Of a stretch of DNA of 64,000 nt, positions 18,561 through 28,313 are shown one piece after another. The notes under the pieces were generated by a model that worked only from the letters and a program-made list of their open reading frames with translations, ran no database searches and was not told the DNA's origin. Made by a program: the position numbers and the translations under genes. Position 1 is the stretch's first letter, and every line of letters starts with the position of its first letter. Source of the stretch: Alphaproteobacteria bacterium (GTDB taxonomy: Bacteria > Pseudomonadota > Alphaproteobacteria > Rs-D84); the NCBI GenBank assembly GCA_017535105.1, contig JAFXUI010000004.1:124001-188000 (forward strand). The letters run 5' to 3'.

Positions 18561-21500
18561 TTAGTCTAAATTAAACCCGCTTTCCAAGAATTGCTGCAAA
18601 TCATCGTTTGCCTTGCGGGCTTCTTCATTGGCAATTTGTACGGCTTGTTCAGCGGCCTTTTGTTTATTCTGGGCTTCGTTATATTGCCGAAGTTTCTGTG
18701 ATGCTTCGTCAAAGCGTGCACGCAATTTTTTCCTTTCTATATCCAGTTGTTCGGCTTTCTTGGTCGCATCTTCCAATGCTTGTTGTTTTTGTTTTGTCTT
18801 GGTCAACAACTGTGTCGCAGAATCTATATCGTTGGTATTTATTTTGTTAATGGCTTGCTGATTTATTTCCTGGATTTCTGCGTTCAAAGATTGTATTTCG
18901 CGTTCTGTTTCCTCTTTCTCTTGCAGATTTTTGTTAATCAGTTCCATAATCGCATCAAGTTTTGCCATAAATGCCTTGACCCCCAACATACCATTAAATT
19001 GTGGGGCGGGTTGTTTTTGTTCTGGCTCTGGTTCCGATACAGGCGTCTGTTTTGGTGGAATAATAACAATTGGTTCTTGCTGGACATCAACATCATTCCC
19101 AGGTTGCAATTGTGTTAATTCACGTATGATATCGCCATATTCGTTTCGATAGTCGCCCACTTTTTCTGGGTTAAAGCGCCAATCACGTCTGCCACTTGTC
19201 CAATCTGGGTGATTATGACTTACCTTATATTGACGGTTTACTTGTCGTATGACATCTGGGGTTGTTTGCAACTGTTCGGCAAGTTGTTCAATCGTCAACC
19301 ACTCGGTTTCAGTCGTTTGTTGTGGCGCTTCAGAAGTTGCTTGATTGTCACCCGATGTAAATTCTTTTGGAGTGCGTACAAAGTCTGGCAGGTACATCTT
19401 GATAAATGTTGGCAGGTTTGTGATGTTCCAGAAATATGTATCACCATATTTTGCAAAATAAGTCTTGGTTTCATCATTTACACCCATCGTACGACAAGTG
19501 TTTGCTAATACATTTGTCAAATCATAGACGTTAATGCCACGTGGTGTTTTGTATTTGTCGTTGTAATATAACTTGGCGGCCTGTTCACTGGTTTTCCATT
19601 TGCCAATCAGGTGCGGTATATTATTTTTGATGTAATTCGCTAATTCTTCAAGTTGCTGTTTGATTTCGTACAAATCACCGTCACGATATTCCAGATAGTC
19701 TTGGAAATTAGCATTGTATTTGTTGACAAGTAATACAAATAAATCTTCGTGTATATTACAGTCGTATTTATCACGTAATTGCGATACAATAAATCGTGCC
19801 GATTTAACTGTTTTGTGTTCCGTGCGTGGTTGTTTAGTTTGATCGGTGTTTTTATTTTTGTTCATTGGTTGCTTTTCTTGTGTATTTGTTTTACCAGGGA
19901 AATACGTTTGTATAAATTCATCTAAATTCGCTTTCACAAAATAATATTTACTTACAAACATGAATCTTGGGTCGGTGCGATAGAAATATTTGTTGTTTTC
20001 GGCAAGTTTATTTTCGCGTACAAGTTGATTACATATTCTGACCAAAACTTGCGGACGAATGTCTTTTGTCCTTACCACAAAATCTACAGGGACCAATTTT
20101 TCTATCCATGCACGTACAAAAGCCTTGAAAGTACGCACGTCCGCAATTGTGTGATATTCAATTGCATTTTTTTCGATATAATAGCGTTCGTGTCCAACGA
20201 TTTCGGCAACTGTACGACCGTCTTTACCATGTTTTGTGTATAACAACGTATTTATAATCAAATCCATTAACTCGCTTCTGATTCCACGTTTTCTTACACT
20301 GTCACTGCCATCAGATTCATTTGGTCCCATATATGGCAGTCCATCGTATGAGAATTGTTCGGCCCATTCTACAAGACTTTTCATTTTGGTTCTTTTTTCT
20401 GGTGGTATTTCTTGGTCATTTGCCACCGGCACATCTTCATTTGTCGTGCCAGATAACACCATTTCAATAAATTCATCGCGGTTGTCTTCGTATATGAAAT
20501 AGGTATCATCTATTTTACGGAACATATCGCTGGGGCGATGTTTTTTATCTTCAAGATTTTTGCAGGCATCATACAGTTTGTCGATAATTTCTTGCTCGTT
20601 CGCATCGGGGTGTTTTTCACAATAAAGTTCCGCCGCTTTTTCCAATGATTGCCATTCGGATTTCTTGCTTGTGTCTGGGATAAAGGCCTGTTGAAATGGT
20701 GGGGTTTGCTGACCAACAGATTCTGCCTGTTTGGCCATATCGCGTGTTATACTATTTGTTGCAGATTTTTCTTTGTCCGAAGCATCAATACCCAATAATT
20801 TGCGTGTTTCGGCGGTATTGAAGTTATACAAAGTTTCACCATGGATAATCGTTTGTGGTACCGTACTGTCAATCTTTTTTAATTCATCATTTATCGTTGT
20901 GAACAAAGATGCAGAAGCCTTGACATTGTCCATGTCTGTTGAGTTTTGAGTTTTTTTACTGCCAAGACAAAAAGCAAGCATTTGTTCGGGTTCAACAGAA
21001 GCCACATAAAGACGCATGCCCCCCTTGAATATTTTTTCTGGGGTTAATTCATATGCCTTGCCATTTTTTATACCTTCAACGTTTTGTATCTTAAATTTTC
21101 TGATTGGGTTTGATAAAGACTGCAACCATTTTATGCGGTCTTTGAATGGTTGACCATGGTATTCTTGTAATGTATCAAGAACCGATTGGGTTATCCAAAG
21201 AATTCGCTTCTTTGGTTTGTGTTGTGTGTTTGAATGGGTGGTTTTCCCCGGGATTATATCTTTTTGTTCTGAATTTGCCGTGTTGGGTTCTTTTATTTTG
21301 GTTTTTGCGGCATTTATTATCTGGGTATGAAATCCAGCAGTAGCATCAGAACGTATTTCAATGACGTGTCCATTATTGTCAGTTTTTACAAACTTTGGCT
21401 TCATACCATGGGCAACGTTTTGTATGTCATCATCGCTCAAAACGGAAAAATCAACATCAGGTTGTTCAACACGTAAATCAGACATAATCTTATCCAGATT

Positions 21501-22637
21501 TATGAAAGATGGGGCCCATTGCGCCGTTGTGGTCGTCGGTCCGACATCTTGTGTTGGTTCGTTTTCTTGCTTTTTTTCGTTTTGTTCCGCAATGGCCCCT
21601 TTGGCAGCATCTATTGCGAGCATTAAATTTTTGTCGCCTGTACCAATGATTTGGATATCTGGATGGTCTTTAAGAAACTGAACAATATCATTCAATGCGG
21701 CACATTCCTCTTCTTGGGGGCCTTTTTTCAGTACCTTTTTCAGATAATTAAGACTTATCAAATCGTTTTGGATAACAATTTGCGTAGTCAGTATTTTGCC
21801 GTTAATTGTGGGCAACCTTTGTATCATGTCGTAAAGGTCGTAAAGGTCGCCAATGGAATATGAACAATCGATAGATTTTGCGTATGGAAATTGTTCAATT
21901 TCATAAAATAAATCGTGATTCCAATTGGAACAAATAAATTTTCCATATACCGCCAATGGCAAGACTTTCAGAGTTGCTTTAATGTCTTCTGGATTTTTGG
22001 GTTGCTGTTTATATCCTTTGCAATCAAAATCGCCAATAACAATAGTAGAACGAAAGTCAAAGTTGCCTTTTTCAGATTGATCCGGTGCAACAATTGTTTC
22101 TGGCTTTTCGCTGTCGGTTTTGATGGCAAATATACAATTCAGCTCTGGCCATAACATCACCTCGTGTCCACATTCGTTGATGTCTTTGTATTCAAGTACG
22201 GTCTTTTTAGCATTTAAAACGCCGATAACACCGTTGTATTCTTTTTCGTTAAAGAACAGGCTTTGTATAAATTCGTTTTTGCGTTCGTCTGACAACGGTT
22301 TTGTTACAATGGCAACAATTCTTGGCATCTTATTACCTGCCAGCATAATCTTTTTTGTTTTTTCCTTTTTTGGCATACTGTGTGGTTTGCCGGATTCAAT
22401 AATAAGTTTCCGTTTTTCTTCGGGGGATAATGCCACGAATTTCTTGGCGAATTCCATATAAGTTGATATTCGTTCTTTTTCTGGTTTGTCCAGAAAATCC
22501 ATACCCAGACCAGATTTATACGCAAGGTAGGCAATAGCAGTAAGTTCCTGCCTTGAAAATTTTATCTTGGCAAGTTGTTTATCGGATTCACTTAACAATA
22601 GTAAGTCTTCTTCGCTGAATTGGAAATCTTCTGCCAT
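18561..22637 (-). CDS. Very large protein of unknown function (1358 residues)
   Basis: Not recognised. The start ATG at 22637 is preceded by GGGAGA and lies just downstream of a near-perfect promoter; an earlier in-frame ATG at 22712 is upstream of that promoter and is rejected. No signal peptide or transmembrane helix, so probably cytoplasmic or exported by an unconventional route. The middle and C-terminal parts contain several loosely similar modules: a W(K/Q)(T/S)xExAAxLY helix, a variable helical stretch, then a (D)TYFxxxxNxxxFI segment (around residues 675-750, 830-990 and 1060-1130). A further WLTIEQLAEQL module near 1165 looks like a helix-turn-helix. The last 130 residues are a coiled coil rich in Gln/Lys/Glu. 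Linkers are rich in Pro/Thr/Gln. It has its own promoter and terminator. Confidence 0.8.
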   Translation of the reverse strand: MAEDFQFSEEDLLLLSESDKQLAKIKFSRQELTAIAYLAYKSGLGMDFLDKPEKERISTYMEFAKKFVALSPEEKRKLIIESGKPHSMPKKEKTKKIMLAGNKMPRIVAIVTKPLSDERKNEFIQSLFFNEKEYNGVIGVLNAKKTVLEYKDINECGHEVMLWPELNCIFAIKTDSEKPETIVAPDQSEKGNFDFRSTIVIGDFDCKGYKQQPKNPEDIKATLKVLPLAVYGKFICSNWNHDLFYEIEQFPYAKSIDCSYSIGDLYDLYDMIQRLPTINGKILTTQIVIQNDLISLNYLKKVLKKGPQEEECAALNDIVQFLKDHPDIQIIGTGDKNLMLAIDAAKGAIAEQNEKKQENEPTQDVGPTTTTAQWAPSFINLDKIMSDLRVEQPDVDFSVLSDDDIQNVAHGMKPKFVKTDNNGHVIEIRSDATAGFHTQIINAAKTKIKEPNTANSEQKDIIPGKTTHSNTQHKPKKRILWITQSVLDTLQEYHGQPFKDRIKWLQSLSNPIRKFKIQNVEGIKNGKAYELTPEKIFKGGMRLYVASVEPEQMLAFCLGSKKTQNSTDMDNVKASASLFTTINDELKKIDSTVPQTIIHGETLYNFNTAETRKLLGIDASDKEKSATNSITRDMAKQAESVGQQTPPFQQAFIPDTSKKSEWQSLEKAAELYCEKHPDANEQEIIDKLYDACKNLEDKKHRPSDMFRKIDDTYFIYEDNRDEFIEMVLSGTTNEDVPVANDQEIPPEKRTKMKSLVEWAEQFSYDGLPYMGPNESDGSDSVRKRGIRSELMDLIINTLLYTKHGKDGRTVAEIVGHERYYIEKNAIEYHTIADVRTFKAFVRAWIEKLVPVDFVVRTKDIRPQVLVRICNQLVRENKLAENNKYFYRTDPRFMFVSKYYFVKANLDEFIQTYFPGKTNTQEKQPMNKNKNTDQTKQPRTEHKTVKSARFIVSQLRDKYDCNIHEDLFVLLVNKYNANFQDYLEYRDGDLYEIKQQLEELANYIKNNIPHLIGKWKTSEQAAKLYYNDKYKTPRGINVYDLTNVLANTCRTMGVNDETKTYFAKYGDTYFWNITNLPTFIKMYLPDFVRTPKEFTSGDNQATSEAPQQTTETEWLTIEQLAEQLQTTPDVIRQVNRQYKVSHNHPDWTSGRRDWRFNPEKVGDYRNEYGDIIRELTQLQPGNDVDVQQEPIVIIPPKQTPVSEPEPEQKQPAPQFNGMLGVKAFMAKLDAIMELINKNLQEKEETEREIQSLNAEIQEINQQAINKINTNDIDSATQLLTKTKQKQQALEDATKKAEQLDIERKKLRARFDEASQKLRQYNEAQNKQKAAEQAVQIANEEARKANDDLQQFLESGFNLD

Positions 22638-22668
22638 TACATAATCTCCCACTTTATTTATTGTATTT

Positions 22669-22697
22669 ATTATATCATTTTTCGGGGTGTGGGGCAA
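22669..22697 (-). promoter_or_regulatory. Promoter of the 1358-residue protein gene
   Basis: TTGCCC (22692-22697), 17 bp, TATAAT (22669-22674) with extended TGA; this fixes the downstream start. Confidence 0.7.
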
Positions 22698-22742
22698 ACG
22701 ATATGTCGCCATTTTTTGTGGTTTTTTGGCAAAGAATATGTC

Positions 22743-22771
22743 TTGCGTTATCTGGTGCTTTTTACTATGAT
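22743..22771 (+). promoter_or_regulatory. Promoter of nifJ
   Basis: TTGCGT (22743-22748), 17 bp, TATGAT (22766-22771), about 28 bp before the start. Confidence 0.6.
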
Positions 22772-22799
22772 TTTGCTGTTATAAAAGGGAACGGAAATT

Positions 22800-25700
22800 A
22801 TGGCAAATCTTATTGTTGATGGAAATTGGGCGGCGGCCGATGTTGCGTATCGTTGTTCGGACTTTGCGGCGATTTATCCAATCACCCCAAGTTCCACAAT
22901 GGGCGAATTGGCGGACGAGTGGGCTTTTCAGCATAAAAAGAATATTTGGGGTGCAATTCCACAAACGATTGAAATGCAGTCTGAGGGCGGTGCCGCCGGT
23001 GCTTTACACGGCGCGTTGCAAATGGGTGCAATGGCAACCACGTTTACCGCGTCCCAGGGCTTGCTGTTGATGATTCCGAATATGTATAAAATCGCGGGCG
23101 AACAAACACCGTTTGTTATGCACGTTGCGGCGCGCGCGATTGCGACACACGCACTGTCGATTTTTGGTGACCATTCTGATGTTATGTCGGTGCGTGGAAC
23201 GGGCTTTGCTTTATTGTCATCGCATAATGTCCAGGCTGCGCATGATTTGGCGGCGATTGTGCATGCGGCAACGTTGCGTTCGCGGGTGCCGTTTGTTCAT
23301 TTCTTTGATGGTTTCCGTACAAGTCACGAAGAATCACGTTTAACGCGCATTGACGATGATGTTTTGCGCAAAATGTTGCCTGATGATTTAGTGTTGGCGA
23401 ATCGTGCGCGTGGTATGTCGCCTGATAACCCAAAAATTCGTGGAACGGCGCAAAATCCCGATGTGTTTTTCCAATCGCGTGAGGCGGCAAATGGCCTGTA
23501 CGATAAAACACCCGAAATTGTCCAGAAATGTATGGACGAATTTGCAAGTCTTACGGGGCGTAAATATGGCGTGGTGGAATATGTTGGTGACAAGCACGCA
23601 AAACACGTAATTGTTTCAATGGGTTCATCGTGTGAAACAATCGCGGAAACGTTGGACGTGTTGCCACGTGGGCTGGGTTTGGTGCGCGTACATTTATTTC
23701 AACCATTTCCAGTAAAAGCATTTTTGAAATCGTTACCAAAAACGGTGGAAAATATCGCGGTTTTGGATCGTACAAAAGAGCCGGGCACATTGGGTGAACC
23801 GCTGTACACGACAATCAAAACGGTTGTGGGCGACAAGGTAAATGTGTTTGGCGGACGCTATGGTTTGGGTTCCAAAGAATTCACACCACGTGATGTCAAA
23901 GCGGTGTATGAAAACATGATGCGTGGCACATTGCATCATAACTTTACGGTCGGAATTGATGATGATTTAACAAAGTTATCGCTTAAAACAGACCCAGCAT
24001 TCGCGGTACAAAATGATAATTTCCAGACGGCAATATTGTACGGCATTGGCTCGGACGGAACGGTTGGCGCGGTCAAAAATATTGTGAAAATTGTTGGGGA
24101 AAATTCGGATCTGTATCCACAATCGTACGCGGTTTATGATTCCAAAAAATCGGGTGGAATTACCCAATCGCACGTGCGCTTTTCCGATGCGCCAATTCGC
24201 AGTCAATACCTGGTTGAAGTTGCCGATTTTATCAGTATATCAAACTTTATGATTGCCCAGCGGTTTGATTTTGCAACGCGGTTGCGTGCGGGTGGAACGG
24301 TGATGATAAATACATCAATGCCGGCCGATGTTGCTTTTGCAAATCTGCCACGCGAAACTCAGGAACAACTTATACGTCTGCGCGCCAATGTGTATTTCTT
24401 GGACGCAAATCGTGGTGCATCGGAATTGGGGTTGGGTAATCGTATCAACACGTTCATTATGTTGAACTTCTTTAATCTTACAAATGTTATCAGCCCGAAA
24501 ATTGCGGCAAAGTCGGCCAAGGCGGCAATTGAAAAAACGTACAAGAAAAAAGGTGCCGATGTTGTGGCGGCAAACTGGGCGGCGGTTGATAACGCAACAA
24601 AGTATTTGGTGAAATATGATTTGCCGTCTTCGGTGTCGAATTTTGCGCCCGATTATACACCCGCAATGACCGCGGACGCACCCACAGAAATCGCCGGAAC
24701 GTTGGGCGAAATGGCGGCGGGTCGTGGTGATGATATTCCGGTTTCGCGTTTTCGCATTGATGGCGAATTTGGGGCGGGGCAATATCCGGTTGGAACTGCG
24801 AAATATGAAAAACGCGGTGTGGCACCAAATGTCGCAACGGTTGATTTGGAAAAGTGTATCCAGTGTGGCAAGTGTTCGATGCTTTGTCCACATGCGGCGA
24901 TTCGGATAAAGGCGTTGTCGGAATCCGAAGTTGCCGATGCACGTGCTGCGGGAATTATTGTTGTGCCGATGAAAACGTCCGAGTTGGGCGCGAATATGTA
25001 TTACACATTGAACATATCGCCGGCGGATTGTACGGGTTGTAATGTATGTGTGAAAAATTGTCCGGTACATGCGCTGGCATTAAAGTCGGCAAACGATGTG
25101 CGCGAAAATCAGGTGGCTTTTGATGCGGCGGTAAAATTGCCAGACGTACCACGTGAAAAATTAAACTTGAATATCCCAAAGCACATTGAATTGTTGCCAC
25201 ATTACTTTGAATTCCCAGGTGCATGTGCGGGCTGTGGTGAAACACCATATGTGAAATTGTTATCACATCTGTTTGGTGATCGTATGGTTGTTGCAAACGC
25301 AACTGGGTGTTCATCGATTTACGGTGGCAATTTACCAACAACACCATGGACAACCGATGCCAATGGTCGCGGGCCGGCGTGGTCTAATTCATTGTTCGAA
25401 GACAACGCGGAATATGGTTTGGGTATGCGTTTGGCGATAAATCAAAAACGCGATGCGTTAAAGGGTTTGCTTTTTGAATTAAAGGTTCCAAATGTCGAAG
25501 AATTACTTGCAGAAACCGACATCGTAAAACAGCGTGAAACAATGGTCGCGCTACAGAAAAAATTATCAAAACTGAAAAATCCACGTGCGCGCGCGGCGGA
25601 AGGTTTGCTGGACGCGATTGTTGATAAGTCGGTCTGGATAATTGGTGGTGACGGTTGGGCATATGATATTGGTTATGGCGGTTTGGACCACGTGTTGCAC

Positions 25701-26297
25701 AGTGGCGAAAACGTGAATATCTTGGTATTGGATACCGAAGGGTATTCTAATACTGGGGGCCAACAATCAAAGTCAACGCCGTTTGGTGCTTCAATGAAAT
25801 TTGCCATTGGTGGTAAAGAACACGCGAAAAAAGATTTGGGTATGATTGCGATGATGTCGGGCGCTTATGTCGCACAAATTGCGTTGGGCGTGAACCAGGC
25901 GCAAGCGGTGCGTGCGTTTCGCGAAGCCGAATCTTTCAATGGTCCGTCAATCATATTGGCGTATGCACCATGTATCGCGCATGGGTTCGCACTGTCGAAC
26001 GGTGCGGAACATCAGCAAATGTTGGTAAATACAGGCGCGTGGCCGTTGTATCGTTTTGATCCGCGTTTGGCTGTTGATGGTCATTCGCCGTTGTCTATGG
26101 ATTCATCGATTGAAAACCTTATGCCGTTGGAAGATTTCTTGAAAACCGAATCGCGATTTGGGGCGGCACGTGCGGTAAATCCGAACTTTGATAAACTGGT
26201 TGAATCGGCCAAGGCAAACAACCTGTACAAAGACGAATTGAAACAGCATATTGCGAACTTTATGGTGCAGAAAAATAAAGATAATGGGGAAGGGTAA
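22800..26297 (+). CDS. nifJ: Pyruvate:ferredoxin (flavodoxin) oxidoreductase
   Basis: Single-chain enzyme of 1165 residues that oxidises pyruvate to acetyl-CoA and CO2, passing electrons to ferredoxin or flavodoxin. All domains are in order: the N-terminal pyrimidine-binding domain (YPITPSSTMGELADEW, IEMQSEGGAAGALHGAL), a ferredoxin-like domain with two CxxCxxCxxxCP clusters (about residues 685-697 and 743-755), and the C-terminal TPP/Mg domain with GDGWAYDIGYGG and NTGGQQSKSTPFGA. The CAGCGE cysteines near residue 806 belong to the third cluster. The Shine-Dalgarno GGGAACGG precedes the ATG. The oxygen-sensitive chemistry suggests anaerobic or microaerobic life. It heads a run with the HEXXH protein and bamE. 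Confidence 0.97.
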   Translation: MANLIVDGNWAAADVAYRCSDFAAIYPITPSSTMGELADEWAFQHKKNIWGAIPQTIEMQSEGGAAGALHGALQMGAMATTFTASQGLLLMIPNMYKIAGEQTPFVMHVAARAIATHALSIFGDHSDVMSVRGTGFALLSSHNVQAAHDLAAIVHAATLRSRVPFVHFFDGFRTSHEESRLTRIDDDVLRKMLPDDLVLANRARGMSPDNPKIRGTAQNPDVFFQSREAANGLYDKTPEIVQKCMDEFASLTGRKYGVVEYVGDKHAKHVIVSMGSSCETIAETLDVLPRGLGLVRVHLFQPFPVKAFLKSLPKTVENIAVLDRTKEPGTLGEPLYTTIKTVVGDKVNVFGGRYGLGSKEFTPRDVKAVYENMMRGTLHHNFTVGIDDDLTKLSLKTDPAFAVQNDNFQTAILYGIGSDGTVGAVKNIVKIVGENSDLYPQSYAVYDSKKSGGITQSHVRFSDAPIRSQYLVEVADFISISNFMIAQRFDFATRLRAGGTVMINTSMPADVAFANLPRETQEQLIRLRANVYFLDANRGASELGLGNRINTFIMLNFFNLTNVISPKIAAKSAKAAIEKTYKKKGADVVAANWAAVDNATKYLVKYDLPSSVSNFAPDYTPAMTADAPTEIAGTLGEMAAGRGDDIPVSRFRIDGEFGAGQYPVGTAKYEKRGVAPNVATVDLEKCIQCGKCSMLCPHAAIRIKALSESEVADARAAGIIVVPMKTSELGANMYYTLNISPADCTGCNVCVKNCPVHALALKSANDVRENQVAFDAAVKLPDVPREKLNLNIPKHIELLPHYFEFPGACAGCGETPYVKLLSHLFGDRMVVANATGCSSIYGGNLPTTPWTTDANGRGPAWSNSLFEDNAEYGLGMRLAINQKRDALKGLLFELKVPNVEELLAETDIVKQRETMVALQKKLSKLKNPRARAAEGLLDAIVDKSVWIIGGDGWAYDIGYGGLDHVLHSGENVNILVLDTEGYSNTGGQQSKSTPFGASMKFAIGGKEHAKKDLGMIAMMSGAYVAQIALGVNQAQAVRAFREAESFNGPSIILAYAPCIAHGFALSNGAEHQQMLVNTGAWPLYRFDPRLAVDGHSPLSMDSSIENLMPLEDFLKTESRFGAARAVNPNFDKLVESAKANNLYKDELKQHIANFMVQKNKDNGEG

Positions 26298-26300
26298 AAG

Positions 26301-27185
26301 ATGAATTACGACGCATTGCGTGATTATCTTGAAAAAAATGCGGAAACACGAATAGTGAACGACAATTTTCGTATTCGTATGTCGCATGAAATCGCGAAAA
26401 ATTATGATTCGGGGATGTATAACCTTGCCATTGCAGAACACGTCGGTTGTATAAACGAACTATTACAGTTAAATATACAAGATGTCATTGGAAAAAAACC
26501 GATTTTCTATACATATCTTGTTCCAGACAATCGATTGATTGAATTGTTGAATTATCCGTATCAGCGCAAGCGTGGTGGTCGCCCAGTGGTATCTTTTGAG
26601 CAAGATGGTTTTATTTCTGCATATGGGGCAACCCAAAATACTTTCATCATATCTGAACGTCCAACGTTGACGACGCATGTGAATCATATTCACGAATATG
26701 CGCATTTAATTCAAGGCGAACTGAACCCATATAAACATGTTATGTTTCAAGAAGGTTTTGCCGAAGTTGTTCCGTGGTATGTTATGGACTATGAATCAAA
26801 ATGTCCCGAACATGTGACGGTGGTGGCGAATACAGATGTTTATTCGGCAAACGAATTGCTGACAACGGTAAGTTTTCGCGATGTGGTTGAAAATCGGTCG
26901 TGCTCGTTCCAAAAATCTTATATTTCATCGTATGTGTTTGTTCGGACAATCGTGGAAAAAATACAGGAAAAGTTCGGTGTTGATAAGATTGGCGCAATGA
27001 AAATGTATCTGAAAATATATGCCGAAAATGATAATAATAAACAATGGCTGGTTGTTGATTTTGCTAAAAAATTGGATTTAGATGCGGACAAATTGTTATA
27101 TACAACAGAATATCAAAAAGAAACCTTGCAAAAAATGAAAACAACCAACAAAATACAGGTAAAGCCCAAGGAAATAGACAGATGA
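26301..27185 (+). CDS. Putative zinc metallopeptidase (HEXXH), uncharacterised
   Basis: A 294-residue protein that starts 3 bases after nifJ. It carries HIHEYAHLIQGEL followed 15-20 residues later by QEGFAEVVPW, the HEXXH plus downstream Glu arrangement of gluzincin-type zinc peptidases, and resembles collagenase/aminopeptidase-like HEYAH...EGFAE cores. No signal peptide is evident, so it is probably cytoplasmic. Substrate unknown. Its stop overlaps the bamE start (ATGA), so it is cotranscribed with an outer-membrane assembly gene, although a functional link is only a guess. Confidence 0.65.
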   Translation: MNYDALRDYLEKNAETRIVNDNFRIRMSHEIAKNYDSGMYNLAIAEHVGCINELLQLNIQDVIGKKPIFYTYLVPDNRLIELLNYPYQRKRGGRPVVSFEQDGFISAYGATQNTFIISERPTLTTHVNHIHEYAHLIQGELNPYKHVMFQEGFAEVVPWYVMDYESKCPEHVTVVANTDVYSANELLTTVSFRDVVENRSCSFQKSYISSYVFVRTIVEKIQEKFGVDKIGAMKMYLKIYAENDNNKQWLVVDFAKKLDLDADKLLYTTEYQKETLQKMKTTNKIQVKPKEIDR

Positions 27186-27613
27186 AAAAAATAATTGTGA
27201 TTTTGTGTTGTATGATTATGGCGGCGTGTACATTCCAGACAAAACATCGTGGGTATGTGTTCCCATCAACAATCGATGACGATGTTGCGGGTATAAAAAC
27301 GACTGCGCAACTGGTGGAACGGGTTGGCGCGCCCCAGGCAAAAACTATCTATGGTGACCAAGTTTGGATATATTACGGCACAGACGAAAACTATCGCGGA
27401 CCGTTGCGCCACACGTTTACCGATAAAACTATTTTGTTGGCGTATGTGAACGGCAACACTGTTAAAAAGATTCAGATTTTACACGATGACGATGTGCCGG
27501 ATATTGAAATGGCGGACGGCGAAACCGAGATTCCAGCGGCAATTGAACTGAACGCTATGGAAGAATTGTTTAACAATATCGGGCGTTTTTCACCGGCGGG
27601 GTTGGGCCAGTAA
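27182..27613 (+). CDS. bamE: BamE/SmpA-type outer-membrane assembly lipoprotein
   Basis: Lipoprotein of 143 residues. The signal peptide ends in a lipobox (IMAAC, Cys16). The body matches the BamE fold: an IKTTAQLVERVGAP segment, then GDQVWIYYGTDE and a beta strand ending TVKKIQIL. BamE helps the Bam complex insert barrel proteins in the outer membrane; this window has at least three candidate barrel clients. It overlaps the preceding gene by four bases (ATGA). The C-terminal 40 residues are acidic and probably flexible. Confidence 0.85.
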   Translation: MKKIIVILCCMIMAACTFQTKHRGYVFPSTIDDDVAGIKTTAQLVERVGAPQAKTIYGDQVWIYYGTDENYRGPLRHTFTDKTILLAYVNGNTVKKIQILHDDDVPDIEMADGETEIPAAIELNAMEELFNNIGRFSPAGLGQ

Positions 27614-27622
27614 TAAAAACAT

Positions 27623-27651
27623 TTGGAAAAAGTATAAAAATTGTGTAAAAT
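27623..27651 (+). promoter_or_regulatory. Promoter of the small secreted protein gene
   Basis: TTGGAA (27623-27628), 17 bp, TAAAAT (27646-27651). Confidence 0.5.
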
Positions 27652-27672
27652 ATAAAGACAAGAGAGAATTAT

Positions 27673-28203
27673 ATGCGCAAAATAATTTATTCTTTGTTGG
27701 TTTGTATGGCGGCAGTGTGTTGTATGCCCGCGGCAAATGCCGGTTCTTTTTCGTGTGGTGATGGTTATGTCTTGGTGGACAAGGGGAAAAAGATTGATGG
27801 TATCCCAGCCAAAGAATGCGTAAAATTGTGGTGCTATGATTTAGAAACAGGAAAGCCAATGGGAAATGGTAATTCGGCGACCAATGGCTATCGCGCAACG
27901 AACGCGCCCGTTCAAATGGAAGATATAATGTGCTTTGGTGAACGCAAATGGTGCAATGGCGAAAAGGTGGGTGTTTGGAATTCTGATCTGGGGGTGTATA
28001 CGCGCAACGGTTCCGATTCTTTGACATATCAATCGTATAAAAAAGGGGGGTGCTTTGCGTGGCGCCTTGAAAAACCCGATTGTCCAGAGGGACAAACAGC
28101 ATTCTTAATCAATGACGAATGGGTTTGTGGCTCGGCGGTTTCAACGCCAGACGCGGGCCGCGCATCAAGCATTCGCCGTACGGGTGCTGTCCGCCGCCGC
28201 TAA
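27673..28203 (+). CDS. Secreted cysteine-containing protein of unknown function
   Basis: Protein of 176 residues with a clear signal peptide (MRKIIYSLL...PAANAG, cleavage near residue 24) and eight cysteines in the mature part, suggesting periplasmic or surface location with disulfides. The short Trp/Cys motifs (KLWCYD, RKWCNG, WVCGS) recur at intervals. The C-terminus is very basic (RRTGAVRRR). No family recognised. Start follows AGAGAG. Independent promoter. Confidence 0.75.
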   Translation: MRKIIYSLLVCMAAVCCMPAANAGSFSCGDGYVLVDKGKKIDGIPAKECVKLWCYDLETGKPMGNGNSATNGYRATNAPVQMEDIMCFGERKWCNGEKVGVWNSDLGVYTRNGSDSLTYQSYKKGGCFAWRLEKPDCPEGQTAFLINDEWVCGSAVSTPDAGRASSIRRTGAVRRR

Positions 28204-28241
28204 GGCATAAAAAACAGTTTCCAATTTTTTTGAGTCAAAGA

Positions 28242-28270
28242 TTTGTTTTTCTTGATTTTTGTGCTATAAT
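28242..28270 (+). promoter_or_regulatory. Promoter of carD
   Basis: TTTGTT (28242-28247), 17 bp, TATAAT (28265-28270) with extended TGC. Confidence 0.6.
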
Positions 28271-28313
28271 GTCTGGTACAGAGAGAATGGCAACGTGTAA
28301 AAGGGTGTACCTT

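Noticed and set aside
22638-22712. Upstream in-frame ATG for the 1358-residue protein
   Set aside because: It lies upstream of a TTGCCC-17-TATAAT promoter, while the ATG at 22637 has a good Shine-Dalgarno.
24315-25070. 251-codon minus-strand ORF inside nifJ
   Set aside because: Its translation is Arg/Cys/Ile-rich without any domain, and nifJ is complete in the other frame.
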